Shown here: positions 16,212 through 28,814 of the stretch, piece after piece | How the letters are laid out: each line of letters begins with the position of its first letter | Numbering within the stretch: the first letter of the stretch is position 1 | Program-made: the position numbers and the translations under genes | The notes under the pieces: model-generated | What the model was told of the DNA's origin: nothing | The model's input: the letters and a program-made list of their open reading frames with translations, nothing else | Databases searched by the model: none | Assembly (NCBI GenBank): GCA_029378245.1 | Contig: JARKIF010000009.1 | Location: 2,377,335-2,441,334, forward strand | Reading direction: 5' to 3' | From: Roridomyces roridus | Taxonomy: Eukaryota; Basidiomycota; Agaricomycetes; Agaricales; Mycenaceae | DNA: 64,000 bases

Positions 16212-16276
16212 CCATTTCGGGCACGTCATTGACACCTCGGCCACAGCCATCTCGAAGGCATCCTACTACGGCCACC

Positions 16277-17852
16277 ATGTCTTCAAGAACTCGCGAGCCA
16301 CTTTGGTTTTGCCACGAAGTCGGTATCGCGATGTAAACAGCTTTGCTTTCATGCTCATCCTCGATCGCAGTGCAATGCAGAGATGAGACCGTTGATGGTT
16401 TGTGCTACCTCTGCAATCCATCTCCCACCTAACGCGCCTCTAACCAGGTCCCGGACCCCGTTTGCGCTTCCTGCCATGGCTCGTTTGTCGAGAAGGTTGG
16501 TTGACTACAATTGTACTCGATTCTGCGACCGACCAGTTTAGATGGAGAATCCAACGGACGACCCTCGTGAATTCCATCGAAATGCGCCGGAGGATGGCGA
16601 GATGCCAGTCGGCCTCGAGACATTCTTATGTTCGTAGGCTGTGGTACATGGACGTCTCGTCTGACCGACTGTACCAGTGGCACTCCAAGGCCTGGCTAAT
16701 CAAACTGCTACCACGCCCGGGTCGCGGACCACCGAAGCGCGGAATAATAATGCAGGTAACCTCACAACGATGATACTATCCGTCTAAATTCAGGTCTGCA
16801 GGGTCCCCGAGTCACTAGGACTTTCGAGTTTCGCACCAGTGGCGGCAACGCTCCTCCTCGAGCAATACGTATTGGAGGCCAGTTCGGCCCAAATGGCGGC
16901 GACGAAGATCCAGATCAGCCAACGATGGCAGAGTAGGATATTTTCCTAGTTTTCTTCTGGTATGCTGATTTCCCCGTCAGCTTCCTCCAAGGCGGTCGGG
17001 GAGCCGTTGGGGGTGATATCATGGCTCGCTATCTCATGGCCCTTCTGGGTCGGGAAGACTTGAATAGTATGTTTGCGCGTGGAATGGGGGACGGTCCTCA
17101 ACCGGGTCGGATGGGAGATTATGTGTTCAATCAGGAAGGTGAGTTTGATTTCTCGTTTGTACACTGGCCCGTAAGCTCACACTGCCAAAGCATTGGACGA
17201 GATCATCACCCAGTTGATGGAGACATCCAATTCACACAGACCTGTCGCTGCCACGGAGGAGATAATCGAGAATTTGCCGCGTGAAGTTTTGGAGGAAGGC
17301 TGTTCGTCCTCGTTTTTGACCCAATATCAACCAACTAAAATGCGCCTATAGCCGCCATGCTAGAGAAAGATTGCGCAGTCTGCAAAGAACAATTCAAACT
17401 CGAAACGGATGACCCTGACGAACAAGTCGTTATAACTCTACCCTGCAAACACCCTTTCCACGAACCCTGTATCCTCCCATGGCTGAAATCCAGCGGTACA
17501 TGTCCTGTCTGTCGGTACGCAATACAGCCCTTTCATTGCGGACATCCACTGATGTATCTGCAGCCACGCTCTTGTTCCCCAGCCGGAGCACCACGAACTA
17601 CCGCCGAGAGCGAATGGCACCGGCGGCCAGGGCCAGGGCTCACGACGTGGCCCGCCCTCGCCAGGTTCCGGGGGCTCGGGCGCTGCGAGGGACTTGTTCC
17701 AGTCTCTATTCAACCTCACAGGGAACAATCCTAGCGGCAGCGGCAGTGGTGGCAACGGCCGCACTGCACAAGGCGGTACTCGCCCTCGGTCGCACTCGGA
17801 TACTGGACCTTCGAATCACATCCCTGGAGGCTGGGAGGAAGAATTGGATTGA
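16277..17852 (+). CDS. RING-H2 E3 ubiquitin ligase, RNF126/RNF115-like
   Basis: The ATG has a strong context (GCCACCATG). The first short exons give WFCHECNAEMRPLM and VPDPVCASCHGSFVEK, the N-terminal zinc ribbon of RNF115/126. A middle region follows (RTFEFRTSGG, YLMALLGREDLNSMF, ALDEIITQLME). The RING is at 17357-17515: CAVCKEQF, then LPCKHPFHEPCILPWLKSSGTCPVCR, a C3H2C3 finger. A further intron (17516-17562) leads to RHALVPQPEHH and a Gly/Ser-rich tail ending GGWEEELD. Relatives use the ribbon to bind client or ubiquitin signals and ubiquitinate mislocalised cytosolic proteins. The SINE sits in its promoter or 5' leader. Confidence 0.88.
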
Positions 17853-18081
17853 GCTTTGAAGCGGTGAAAGGATGTCAACTTTTGTAGCACCTACCTACCC
17901 CACTATCCACCTACTTGTGTAATTTTCTTTCTTGTATCAGACTTGCAATATGATAGACTGCCAATGAGGCAATCGCGCAATGGAGAGGATGCATAATTAC
18001 AATTCGTGCGTCTACATGTACAGGTCGATAAGATTAAAGAGGAGACAGTCTCAAGAAAAAGCGGCCATCACGATCCCACGA

Positions 18082-19936
18082 CTATGCAAAGCGAACCTTC
18101 TCCCCAGGACGACCCTCGGACAACAGCACCACCGCCTACAAAGCCGAGTCAGCCTCATTCCACAAAGAGCAAGAAAACTCACGTATTTCCCACTAATCTT
18201 CCATCCAGGCTCGGTCTGATCCAGCTTCTCCGCAATCTCGTCCCCTTCGGAACCAAGACCAACAACAACATCACTCTTGATCGTCCTCAAACTGACCACC
18301 TTCGGCGCACCCGCCGAACTCGCCATCGGCCCAATAGCAATGTCAAACGGCGTGCTCGCCGGCGCAGCGCAGTCGTATGTCAACTTGCGGTGGTTCAAGT
18401 CGCCCTTGAAATAGACGAGGTCCGAGCGCGAGAGGTGCAGGAACAAATCGGGAGCTTCGGAGTGCAGGTCCCAGAAGGTGTAACCCGTGCACCAGAAGGG
18501 ATGCTGCTCGTACACCCATTTGCCTTCCTTCTCGTATTGCTAAGGAACACAGGATCAGAGAGGCGCCAAGCAGAGGAGGAAGGCGTTACCTTCCAGCGCT
18601 GCCCAAGGCGGCGAAGAGACTCCAACTCGACGTCCGTCGCGTTGGGGAAAAGCTGGCCGTAGCACATGGTGTTGAGGAGCCAATTCCAGTCCTTCTTCGT
18701 CACGTCGGACACAAACCACGCGAACCGCTTTCCATGGAATTTAATTTGCGTTGCAAGTCCACTCTGGAGAAGGAAGTCGGCTGCAGAGAATAAGTCGGTG
18801 ACGATCAAAGGTGGGAAAGCACTCACCATAGACGCAGTCGCAGTACAGTTCAAATCCAGCATTGTCGAGCACAAAGTCTATACGGCCGCCCGTCTTTGAA
18901 CGAACCTCCTTGACAGATTCCCAGACCTGGTTGAGGTGGTTTCCGAGAATATTCTTTTCCGTCGCCGCAAGATGGTCACCGCCGGTAGACTGGAGTGCCT
19001 TGATCTGCTCCTCCGTCATATTGATGAGGAGAGACAAGTCGGTCGAGTTGCCCCAAAGGCAGACTTGAGTGAGCTCGAGGAACATGAGGCGCTCTGCCTC
19101 GAGCTTCTCTTCAGCGGAGAGGTCGTCGGAGATTTTGAAGGGCTCGGCGAAACGCATCGACAACTCAAAGACGGCCTCGGAGGAGCGAGAGAAGGTGTCG
19201 CACTGGATAAAAACGCGTCAAAAGCTGGGAGAGAAAGAGGGCAAATCAAGGGCACCTTTTGGCGGTAGAACACATCGTAATCCTTCCAAAACTTGCTGAT
19301 ACTGAAGCACTCGTGAAGACGGCGGTACTTGTAAGCTTCTGCGAACAACCAAGGCGCGTTCATAAAGTCTTTGCCCTGGAAGTATTTCGCGATTTCTTTG
19401 TTCCAAAGAGGAATATCTCCTTCGCCATCATCCAAGACTGAAGGCCGTCAACAGAGGGACGAGAAAGGCAGAGATTGTACGTACTTGGGCGCAACTTTTT
19501 GTTTTCGCTGAGGTCGATCATGAGCTCGCCCATCCGTTCTATACACGCGACCAAGTCGATAACCTGCTCCTCCTCAGACTGGTCGTTGAGCGTGCGCGTC
19601 GCGTCCTCGACGGCCTTGCCAAGGATGGTGGGCTTTTAGTGTGAAGTGAGCTACAGAAAAGGGTGTCCAGAATGAGAACATACCAGCCGCGAGCTCATGG
19701 TGGCATGGGCGAACGAGTACTCGTGATAGCCTCTGTATGCTGGCCACGGCGGGTTGTTGGGGTCGACCTAGAGACGTTTAGAAGTTGAATGGCGCGAGTG
19801 ACAAGGGGCTTACACGCGTCGGGGTGCGAGGCCAGGGCGCCTTGATGTCTTTCTTACTGGGAAGGTGGCCGAGGGACAAGGTGACCCTGGAGGGAGCACC
19901 AGCGGTGGAGGGGGCAACGACGCCGTTGGCAGACAT
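18082..19936 (-). CDS. ARMT1-like damage-control phosphatase (DUF89)
   Basis: Several exons on the minus strand start MSANGVVAPSTAGAPSRVTL and end VLLSEGRPGEKVRFA. Key family motifs are present: DFVLDNAGFELYCD (metal-binding Asp and Asn), FVSDVTKKDWNWLL and YFKGDLNHRKLTYD. The order and length of about 450 residues fit DUF89/ARMT1 proteins, which dephosphorylate reactive sugar phosphates in a metal-dependent reaction; the human protein was also described as a glutamate methyltransferase. The yeast relative removes fructose-1-phosphate-type by-products. It is convergent with the RING gene (229 bp between stops). The frame is clean. Confidence 0.88.
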
Positions 19937-20514
19937 GGTGGAGGTACGGGAGAGAGTGCAAGAGCAAACACAGGTAATTATGAGTGTGTCAACTACGGGC
20001 GCGTCTTATATACACTTTCGACTCGTCTGAAAAATCGAGGCCCTTGCACGTTTATGGGATTCAGACCGTCATAGCTGATAAGCGAGATTGCAATACTCAT
20101 GATGTCACTGTGCAGAATTTGGAGAAAGGCGTTCCCAATTTTGGCCAAGACGCTCCCGGCGTCGGTCCAACGCATCTCAGACAACGTGTGCCACACTCCC
20201 TGAACAGTCCGAGCGTTGCTGAGCCCGTCCGAAACGTCCCGAACGCGACTTGGGCCAATACACGTCATATCGGATAGGAAACGATGCTCCACAAAATTCC
20301 GTTGTGCCCGACTTCCTCGAGCGGGGACGTGTCATCGGCTTCCGAATGGAAGAAGAGCTAAGAAGAGAACAATGAACCTAATGAAACACTAAGCGATACG
20401 CGATGGTGCGCGTTTGGGACGCGACCGTGGGAGAATCAACAGACACGATCACGCTTGATCACGCTGTTGACCTTTGTTCTCGTCCTCATCGGTCACCACG
20501 ACGCCGGCGCAGCC
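19937..20514. other. Divergent intergenic region, no gene seen
   Basis: Promoter space between the ARMT1-like gene and the coiled-coil gene. Open frames on both strands are short and composed of non-coding-like residues; no RNA gene or repeat was recognised. Confidence 0.5.
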
Positions 20515-23500
20515 ATGTCACTTTGGGAGCTCGCCCCCAACGCTGGACCCGACGAGACTCAGACCTTCAAGAACAAGCTATCCAGCAAAGGTCGGCTTTT
20601 CTGTCCGTTTATTGCCTGCCTTGGCCAAACCTGTTTATAGAAACCCAAATCGCCGCACAACAGAACGAGATCCTCAAGCAGGCCGCGGAACTAGCAGAAC
20701 TCAAATCTACGCACAACGAGACCCTCCACAAAGTCCGTCTATTGTGCCACCGCGCACGACCTCCGTTGACTGTTTGCTAGCTACACCACGAAACATCACG
20801 GGCAGTCACGCTCGAATCTGGCCTCGCCAAATGTACCGAGGATTTACGGAACGAATCCCTCAAAGCTCAGAACGCCGCCGCCGCATTGGCCGGCGCGCAC
20901 GAGAAACTCAAGGCCAAGGATCTCGAAGCACGCGAGCTCGAGGCCACCCTCATATCCATATCACACAACTCGGACACTTTCAATGCACGAAACGCTAAAT
21001 TGGAGAAGGAAAAGAACACCCTCGAAGCCCGCGTACGAGAGTTGCAACTGCTTAGCTCTTCTCCGACACCCACGGTCGCCACCCCGGCACGCCGTCATCG
21101 TCCACGCTCGTCATCGGTCTCTGACACGCGCGTCGGAACTCTCGAGCAGGAGCTCAAGGACGCCCGTGCGTCACTTGCTCAGAAAGAATCTGCCTCTTCG
21201 GCCAAAGTCGCGCAGGTCCAGGATGACCTCGTCAGAGTCGAGAACGAGAAGACTGCCTTGGAGAAGCGGCTCCAAGCGGAGATACGCGATCTCAAAGCCG
21301 AGTTGCAAGAGAAGAATGACGACCTTGAGTATTTCAAGGAACAGCAGGGCGACGGCGGACGGGAGGAAGAATTGTTGAAGAGAATTGATGAGGACGAGGC
21401 CAAGATGGCGGCGTTGGATGCAGCCATGAAATCCGAGACCAAATCGTTGAAGGACCAGCTGCGTCGTGCGGAAACGCAGCTGCTCGTCGAGTCTGAGCGG
21501 ATATCAGACATGGAGGGCCGGAATATTGAACTGGTCCAGGAGAAGGAAGAGGTCTTGGATGAATTGGAAGGAGTCAAGGCGCAGCTTCTGCGTCCTGAGG
21601 CTCAACAACCGTGCGTTATTATCCTCTTTGAAGTAACCAGTTCCTCATCTTTCCTTAGGAACATCACACCCTCCGATGAAGACATTGCGCGTCTTCTGAA
21701 CGCGATCGAACGCGTTCGAGGCGAGCGTGACAACCTCCGGCGTGATGTCGAGTTCCTCCAATCCGAAGCCAGATTCACCGAAGAGGGTTTGGAAGCCCGA
21801 ATCGCCTCCCTCACCGCCGCCAACTCTGACCTCGCAGCAACGGATGCCGTGCTTCGATCCGAGTTGCATCTCTTGCAGCAACAACTCTCCGGTGCTACAG
21901 CCGAGCACCGGGCCGCGCTGCAGCAGAAGAATGAAGAGCTCAGGCTGGTTGGGCTCGCCGCTATGGCTTCGGCCGTGGTCATCGACCAGTTGCAATCCCA
22001 GGCGAATTTCGCCCAGGAGCAGTCGCTCAGGGCTTCCACGAGCTCGGAGGAGGTGACGCGAAGACTCGGGGAAATGGAGCTCCAGGCAAGCGAGAGTCTT
22101 GATGTTCTGACACGACAACGCGATGAGCTGCTTTCTCAGCTTGCGCTCAATGAGTCGAACTGGGCTGAAGAGGTCGACAAGGCTCGGGCAGCCCAACGGG
22201 AGACGCAAGATGGCGTGGATATGCGGTTGAGCGAGTTGACCCACGTGCTTGATGAGGTTGAGACGGAGCGGAACGCGTTGAAGCTGCAGGTCACAAACCT
22301 CCACAAAGATCTCGAAGATGCAAATCGGGAGATTGCAGAAGCCGAGACGCGGTATAGCGAGTTGCAGTTCCACCAGCTGTCTGCGATGAGCAATCACGAG
22401 GCGAGCGTAGTGCTGCGGGAGCAGTTGGAGGAGCAGAAGGAGCGAGTTCTGAGGAGGACAGAGCTTGTTGGGATTTTGCAGCATGATTCGGACAAGAGGG
22501 ATATGAATCTCAAGTTGCAAGAGGAGAGAATTATGGAGATGACGACAGAGATTGCGGCAATGGTGGAGGACTGTGCGGATGCGAGACAGGCGAGGGATGT
22601 TGCCGTTTCCAGGGTCGAGGATTTGGAGGCCGAGGTGGAGGAATTGGAAGGGAAACTGGTGAATGGAGATGAGGAACTGAGGGGTGTGGTGCTTGTCCTC
22701 GTCGAGACTGTGATACGGGCGCGGGATGCCCTGCAACAGGTGCCAGCAGCACCCGAGCCCGCGGTCGAGTCCATGGATTGGGAGGCTCAAGTTTCTGAGC
22801 TGGACAAGAAGCAACAGGACCTCCAATCGCTTGTGGACAATCTCAAGGCGGAGCATCAGGTCGAGATCGAGCGTCTTACTGGTCAGTTGGCCGAGAAGGA
22901 CCGATTGCTCAGCGACAATGACCTCGAGGGCGAACTGGCGACGCTCAAGATCAAGCACGTGGAGGAAATGGGGCTGCTGCAAGGACGGTTGGTTGAGACG
23001 ACCAGCGCGTTGGACGAAGCGCAGGCTCGGCTTGAAGCTGTCCAGGAAGAACATCGGCAAGCGCTATCAGAGTCTCAACGGAGGAAAGAGGAGTTGGAGG
23101 TCGCTGCTGGTGACGCTACGACACAAGCCGAAGCCCTGCGGGTGGATGTTACGCGGATCCAGGACGAGCATGCTGCAGCTGTCGAAACACTTGAAGCAAG
23201 GATCTCGTCTGCTATTTCTGATGCGGAAAAGCTGCAAACGGCGCATCAAGAGTTGGAGGCGATGCATCAGCGTACTCTCGACGAACTCGCAGAGATCAGA
23301 GAGACTTCCGAGACTCATATTCGGGAGCTCGAAGATCGCGTTGCGGAACTTGATGCCGAGCTTGAAGAGCGGACTTCCCGGTGCGACGCGTTGGGCAAAG
23401 ATGCCGATTCGCTGCGGTTGGAGCTGCGAAAGGATGCGGAGGAACGCGCTATCGAGGTGCAAGAGCTTAATGCTAATTTGCGAGATGCGCAGGAAAGGCG

Positions 23501-24784
23501 GGAGCGTGCCGAGTCTGCTGCACGTGACCTCACGGAGGAGTTGTCCGGTGTGGCTGAGGAGCTGTCGCAGACGCAGGAGGAGATTGAGTCGCTGCAGGAG
23601 GAGAGGAGTTCGTTGCAGGAAGAGATCACCGCTCTTCAGGCAGAGATTCAGCGTTCCTTGTCACTGCACAGGTTTTTGGAGAACCAGGTCAAGGAAAAGT
23701 GAGTGTTTGGATTTCCTTGTCGTCATTTTCTAACAGGGTTTTATAGGGAACAATTGGCTGCTTCGTTGACCACGGAATTGGAACATGTTCAGGAACTGCA
23801 TGCTCGGGCCGAAAAGGCCGGGAAATCGGCAGAGGTCAATCTGAGCTTGCAAGGCGTCCAATATCGTCGTGAGGTGTCCGAACTGCAACAACAGCTTGCT
23901 GCTCTGCAATCGCGACCGGACCTGACCACTGCCTTGGCGGATTTGGAGGATCGCAACAACGAGATGGAGGAGCTGCTCAAAAACAAGTGCGCAGAAATCG
24001 AGGAAAATGACGACCGTGCACTCGAGTACGTTCACAAATATCCTGCTTGCAATAAAATTTCACTAATTCTGCCACTAGGATGCTCAAGAACAACAAGAAG
24101 CTCACGGCCAAGGTCGAGTCCCTCACTCGCAAGGTCCAGAACTTGCAGGCGAAACTCGCTGCCGCAAAGGCGACAGGTTCGGGTCTGCCCATGGATGCCC
24201 CCGAGTTCAAGGCATCTCCTTCCTTCCCGACCGTTGTTCCTTCCACAAGGCCACGGTCAAACACCCTCACGGCCATTCCACCGGTACCTTCACTTCCTTT
24301 CGGTGTCCCTGCCAGTCCAATTCGGCCCTCAAATCGTGTCGCCTCTGGGTCCGCGCTGCCGAGGCCAAAGACGCCAGAACGAAGAGCCTTGCCGCAGGTG
24401 TTCAAAGCGCAAACGCCGGAAAGGCGGACTGCACCTGCCCCTCCGTCGCCTTCCGCAACAGTTATTGGTCAAAAGCGACGGGCACCGGATGACTTTGAAG
24501 ATGTCCGTGTACCGGCACAAGGGTTTACGGCGGACAGTCTTCCTGACGAGAACGGGACGCCTCGTGTGCGTAGGGTGTTGAATAGTCTGCACTCTGGCTT
24601 CACGCCTGTTCGCCAAGGCGCGCGGGTCGCTGTTCCGTCTCCGAAACGAGCTTTGCCGTCAAGGACATCTCCCTTTATGACGGATGTGACGAATAGTCCT
24701 GGCGGGGAGAGCAAGATGAAGCCGGCGCGCAGTTGGCTTGGAAAGATTAGAGGGACATCGCAGCCAAGGCCAGGGGGATATTGA
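20515..24784 (+). CDS. Long coiled-coil protein, about 1,280 residues
   Basis: It starts MSLWELAPNAGPDETQTF and is spliced through short first exons (introns begin near 20591 and 20730). The centre is almost pure heptad-rich helix (for example ELEDRVAELDAELEERTS) to about 24060. The C-terminus is basic and disordered with repeated SP/TP sites (KAQTPERR, SPKRALPSRTSPF), suggesting CDK or MAPK phosphorylation. Introns at 23702-23747 and 24027-24079 interr upt the coil. The intron at 21611-21658 has 48 nt and no stop, so it can be translated if retained. The build suggests a cytoskeletal, spindle-pole or tethering scaffold, but I do not recognise a specific family. Confidence 0.82.
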
Positions 24785-24845
24785 CATCGTATTTATGTAG
24801 CTTTTTGATCTACCTGCATTCTGTACCAATCTACCCATATCTTTC

Positions 24846-27800
24846 ATGTTTAAGAGCAACCACCCCATCTACGCAGACCTTTCGTCCGATTTACGCGACG
24901 TGCAGGTCGATTGGAATGTCGCCGTACTACGCTCTTTTGAGTATCCCTTGAATGTCTCTGCTGTCGCTGTCGAGCCCATCACTGGTCTCCTTGCCGTCGG
25001 TAGCCTTGCCCATCTTGCTCGATGTGCACTGCGCTCAACCATTATGACAAGGCACTGCGACCGGGACAATCCACATCTTCGGAGGACCCTCTGTTGAAAC
25101 GAGACTGCTGATCCCTGAACCTGGCAAGGTCAAGTTCTTGCAATTTTCAAGCTCCACATTCCAGATCGTGTGCCTTGGTATGGCTGAAACGTGTTTATTT
25201 CCTGCAATCCTTTCCTCACCAGTTCAGATGAGCGGAGCCAACTACATATCTTCGACCTTTCTCCAATTGGCCGGCCTAGGCTTGCTGCATCTGCTAAATT
25301 TGACAACGCAAAGTATGTGGTAGCTACGAGGGGTGAATGTTGGACTCAATCGGTTTACAGTTCCTTGACCTTGTCGCCTTCTCATTCCCATGTCGGTCCT
25401 CTACCATTACGTTCCAGCTCCCACCAATTTGTCCGCAGGCTTTTATTGCGACAGAATCTGGAGAAATACGAACCTACGACCTGCAATGTCTTCGGAGATC
25501 CGAGTATCGGATGCCGAATCTGTGGCAACTGTACGAAGAGAAAACGATGGCAAATCGCATGGAGAAACCCAACATCGCGTCGTGCGTATTCATGTATCCT
25601 TGCAACTCGCTCTGATTTGCACCAGACGGATTCCCGTAGATACCGCTATTCATCCCCGGGACCTGAATCTACTTTTCGTTGCCTATTCAGGCGGTGTTAT
25701 TCTATCCGACCTGGTAATTTGTCGCTCATTTGTGAGGTTTAGTATCTGATTTGCCGCCCCAGACACAACGGAACACGCTTCGCGCTTATGAATTCGTATT
25801 ACCTGCTGGAGCTCCAGGTGGCCCTGGATATGGGCACCCTGTGCGTTTCTCGTTATTACAGTCTCATTTTCATTCACCATATTCCTCAGGATATCATGAC
25901 GCATCGTCGCCCCGATGTAACGGCTATTGCCATCCATCCTGCCGGTCACTTTTTCGCTGTCGGCTACTCTGATGGCTGTATCGCGTTCTGGGCTATCGAA
26001 GACGAAGATCAGCCCCTTCTCGTCCGAACTCTGGACGACACCGACGTCAATGTGATGAACATGGAAGAACTCGAGAAGCCCCGCGATGCACCCCCTCCTG
26101 ACAGAGAGCCTATATACAAACTAGCATGGTCTTCCTTTTCCGATTCTTCGGATCCCAGGGGTGGCCACACGGCTTTGACTACCCTCGGCGGTCTCCTCAT
26201 GACCAACGATGAGCCGACGGGGTTGAATGTGCACTGGCTGCCGCCATTCAATCCTACGGAACCTCCGGCTCCTGCAGTGAACCCAGGGCTACACCCGTTC
26301 ATGCGATCAGCAATGCAAGCGTCGCTGGTTCCTTTGTCGGACCTTTTCTATGAAACCCCCGGAATCCCTCAAGATTTCTTCTTGATGCCCCGGAGTAACC
26401 CCCATTTCGCGGGTCATTTCGATCCGAACGCCATCTTGATATCCATTGAAGTCGCCGGGGGCGCCCGTGTGTTGGAAGCCTTCCAGTTCCCTCCACCTGC
26501 CTTCCTGGCTTCTTCGACAACGGTCGCCGCAGAGGTTGAGGAATCTCAGTCGGTGGTGGATGATCTTGCCTCGACTCTGAGGGCTATGACCGTAGACAAC
26601 GACCCGCATAGCTTGCGGCTTCCTCTTCCACTGTCGTTTCCTGGCACCGGTATTTCTGGAGCGCACTTGTGCACGCTGGAACGAGAGGCTCATGATATAC
26701 TGGTCAGCGACAAAACCGATCCATTTGGATTCCCATTGAAGGGAGGCGTTGCCTGGAGCGACGATTCAAAGGCTAGAGAAATGAGGCTTGCCAAGGTTTG
26801 TGGTCTCTCATCGTCGATCATTGCACACATTGACCACGAATAGTTCCAAAAGCCGCGCATTTTGATCACACAACATCGTAATCTGGCCTCTGCAGTCCAG
26901 TTCCACGATGCTAGTGCTCAGCTTCTCATCGTCTCTGATACAACGCCCATAGAAAACCACTTCCCACAACCGCTTCCTAGTCTAACTATCGACCTCAAAG
27001 CACTGCTCACCGATGCAGCGGCGGTCAAGAGGACTTCGCCGTCGTTCCATCAACAAGCGGAAGTGCAATCGGTGTATCTCGCTACCCAAGCCCTCGAATG
27101 TGCCGTCCAATTGGCGTCGGGGGAGGTCATCGTCTTTCGATTGAAATCAGACGAAAGGCCGATGTCACACACGGAGACAGTGGATGAGGAGCTTGTTCAT
27201 TTAGGCCATATCTTCACGCCGGAAAACTCCAGATTCGCTCCTTATTTCTTGTTGACAACCGGGAAGCCCGTGTCCGCGTGCGCTATATCGGATATTGGTT
27301 AGTGGGAGAATTATGTGCATGAACAGTATTTCATATTTCTTTTAGGGTTCCTGGCTGTTGCTTACTCGGAAGCCTTGGTTGTCGTCGACATGCGGGGCCC
27401 TCGGGTGATCTTCCGGTATGGTCGTGATAAGAAGAGACATTCTCTTATCCACTCGCATGATTTTGGCATAACGTGCTTGACATGGAGTGTAACGACGTTG
27501 GAAAATGGTGGGTCCACTTCAATCAAGGAGCCTCGGTGGCTGACAAACACCAGATCCTCAGCTCCGTGTCCGCTTGATCGTCGGTCATTCTTCTGGGACG
27601 TCTGAAATCCTCACCTTGGTCCGGCAAGAGGACTCGACGTGGAAGGTAGACCCGGAGACGAAGAGGGCGGAGGCTGTGGCCAGCCCTTTGCCCGGTGGAA
27701 CCTTCATCGTGGACCCCAAAGTTGGAGCTCCCGTTGTAGCTACTAGGGAGCAGCTTTCACAGTCATTCCACCCTGCTCCGCCCGATACGCACCGCATTCT

Positions 27801-28756
27801 TGTTACAGCTGGCGCAAAAGGTGCACGGTGTCTTGCCGATGTGACAGGATCAAGGATTTCCAGGGTGGAATGGGGCAGTAAAGTGGGCACTGTACAAACA
27901 GTCCAGATTGTGGAAAAAATGGGTAGGCGATCGGTCGATGGTCTGGAAGTTCTCTCACCCTTTCAAAGGATCACATTCTCTGGTGGCCTTTACCGATGCT
28001 CATGAGGTCCTCGCCTTTTCTCTTCCTCAGCTAGAACATTTAGGTACGATGCAATTGCCCGTACGGGATGCTTCGTAGGTCCAGAATCATTATTGCTTCA
28101 TCGAGCTCACGCTGCCATAGCATGGTCACCGTTGATACTACTGGGGACTGGATGGCGTGCACCTTGAATCGAGAGTCTGGGGTAGTGGAGCATGCATCCT
28201 ATGGCACACTGTTCGACTTCCGACGAGCCTACACGCCTCCAGATATCGAATTCAAAAAGCCGGTCGTTCCCGCGCAGCCGCAGCCTGCTGCTCTCGGTCC
28301 AGCTTCGCTCCTCAGTTCATGGTTCCGATTCGGACAGTCCATGACAGGGGATCAGTTGGATATTTTGTGTATGTGTCCTTTCTTTTTGAGTGCCCGGTGT
28401 CTTCGTATTCACTCTTTCTCAGTAGGAGGTCCGGACAGACCTATACCCAAGCCAGCTCTGGCTCCAGCTCCGGCACCAGCTCCGTCTGCGTCCAGTCCAT
28501 CAACTGCTTCTTCTATAGCGCAGTCAGCTGCCGGGGTGCAAAGCAGTCTGTACGCAAGGCTTCAATCCGCAGTCGGGGAGAGAGGGTAAGTTCAGAGTCC
28601 GATTGATGTGAATTTTATTCGAATATTTTGCACAGACAAATGCTTGGTGATCTGGAAGACCGGTTTAACTCACTGGAGGAGGGCAGTAGGAGTATGGTGG
28701 CACAGGCAAAACGGCTTGCGGCCACTCAGGGCACGAAGAGTTGGTTTGGGTTATGA
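24846..28756 (+). CDS. Tomosyn/Sro7 (Lgl family) exocytosis regulator
   Basis: Many exons. The N-terminus VAVLRSFEYPLNVSAVAVEP and the WD-repeat strands GTIHIFGGPSVETRLLIPEPGK and LHIFDLSPIGRP are characteristic of tomosyn/Sro7. The middle part has GLLMTNDEPTGLNVHWLPPF, and the late part TVDTTGDWMAC followed by YGTLFDFRRAYTPPDIEF. The last exon (LEDRFNSLEEGSRSMVAQAK) resembles an R-SNARE motif, as in tomosyn. Such proteins bind Sec9/SNAP25-type SNAREs and Rab GTPases at sites of polarised secretion. The next gene, 58 bp downstream on the same strand, is the SNARE Gos1. Frame is clean. Confidence 0.87.
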
Positions 28757-28814
28757 GCTAAATTTGTATTACTATTTTGGGACACGTCATACCCGCCCTC
28801 TTTACGACCACCCC

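Noticed and set aside
21645..23060. 471-residue open frame on the minus strand
   Set aside because: It is antisense to the coiled-coil gene; long antisense frames arise from the biased codon use of Glu/Leu-rich heptads and the product is Leu/Arg-rich without known motifs.
22726..23733. 335-residue open frame on the plus strand
   Set aside because: Shifted-frame shadow of the coiled-coil gene, rich in Arg, Ser and Trp as expected for a frame shadow.
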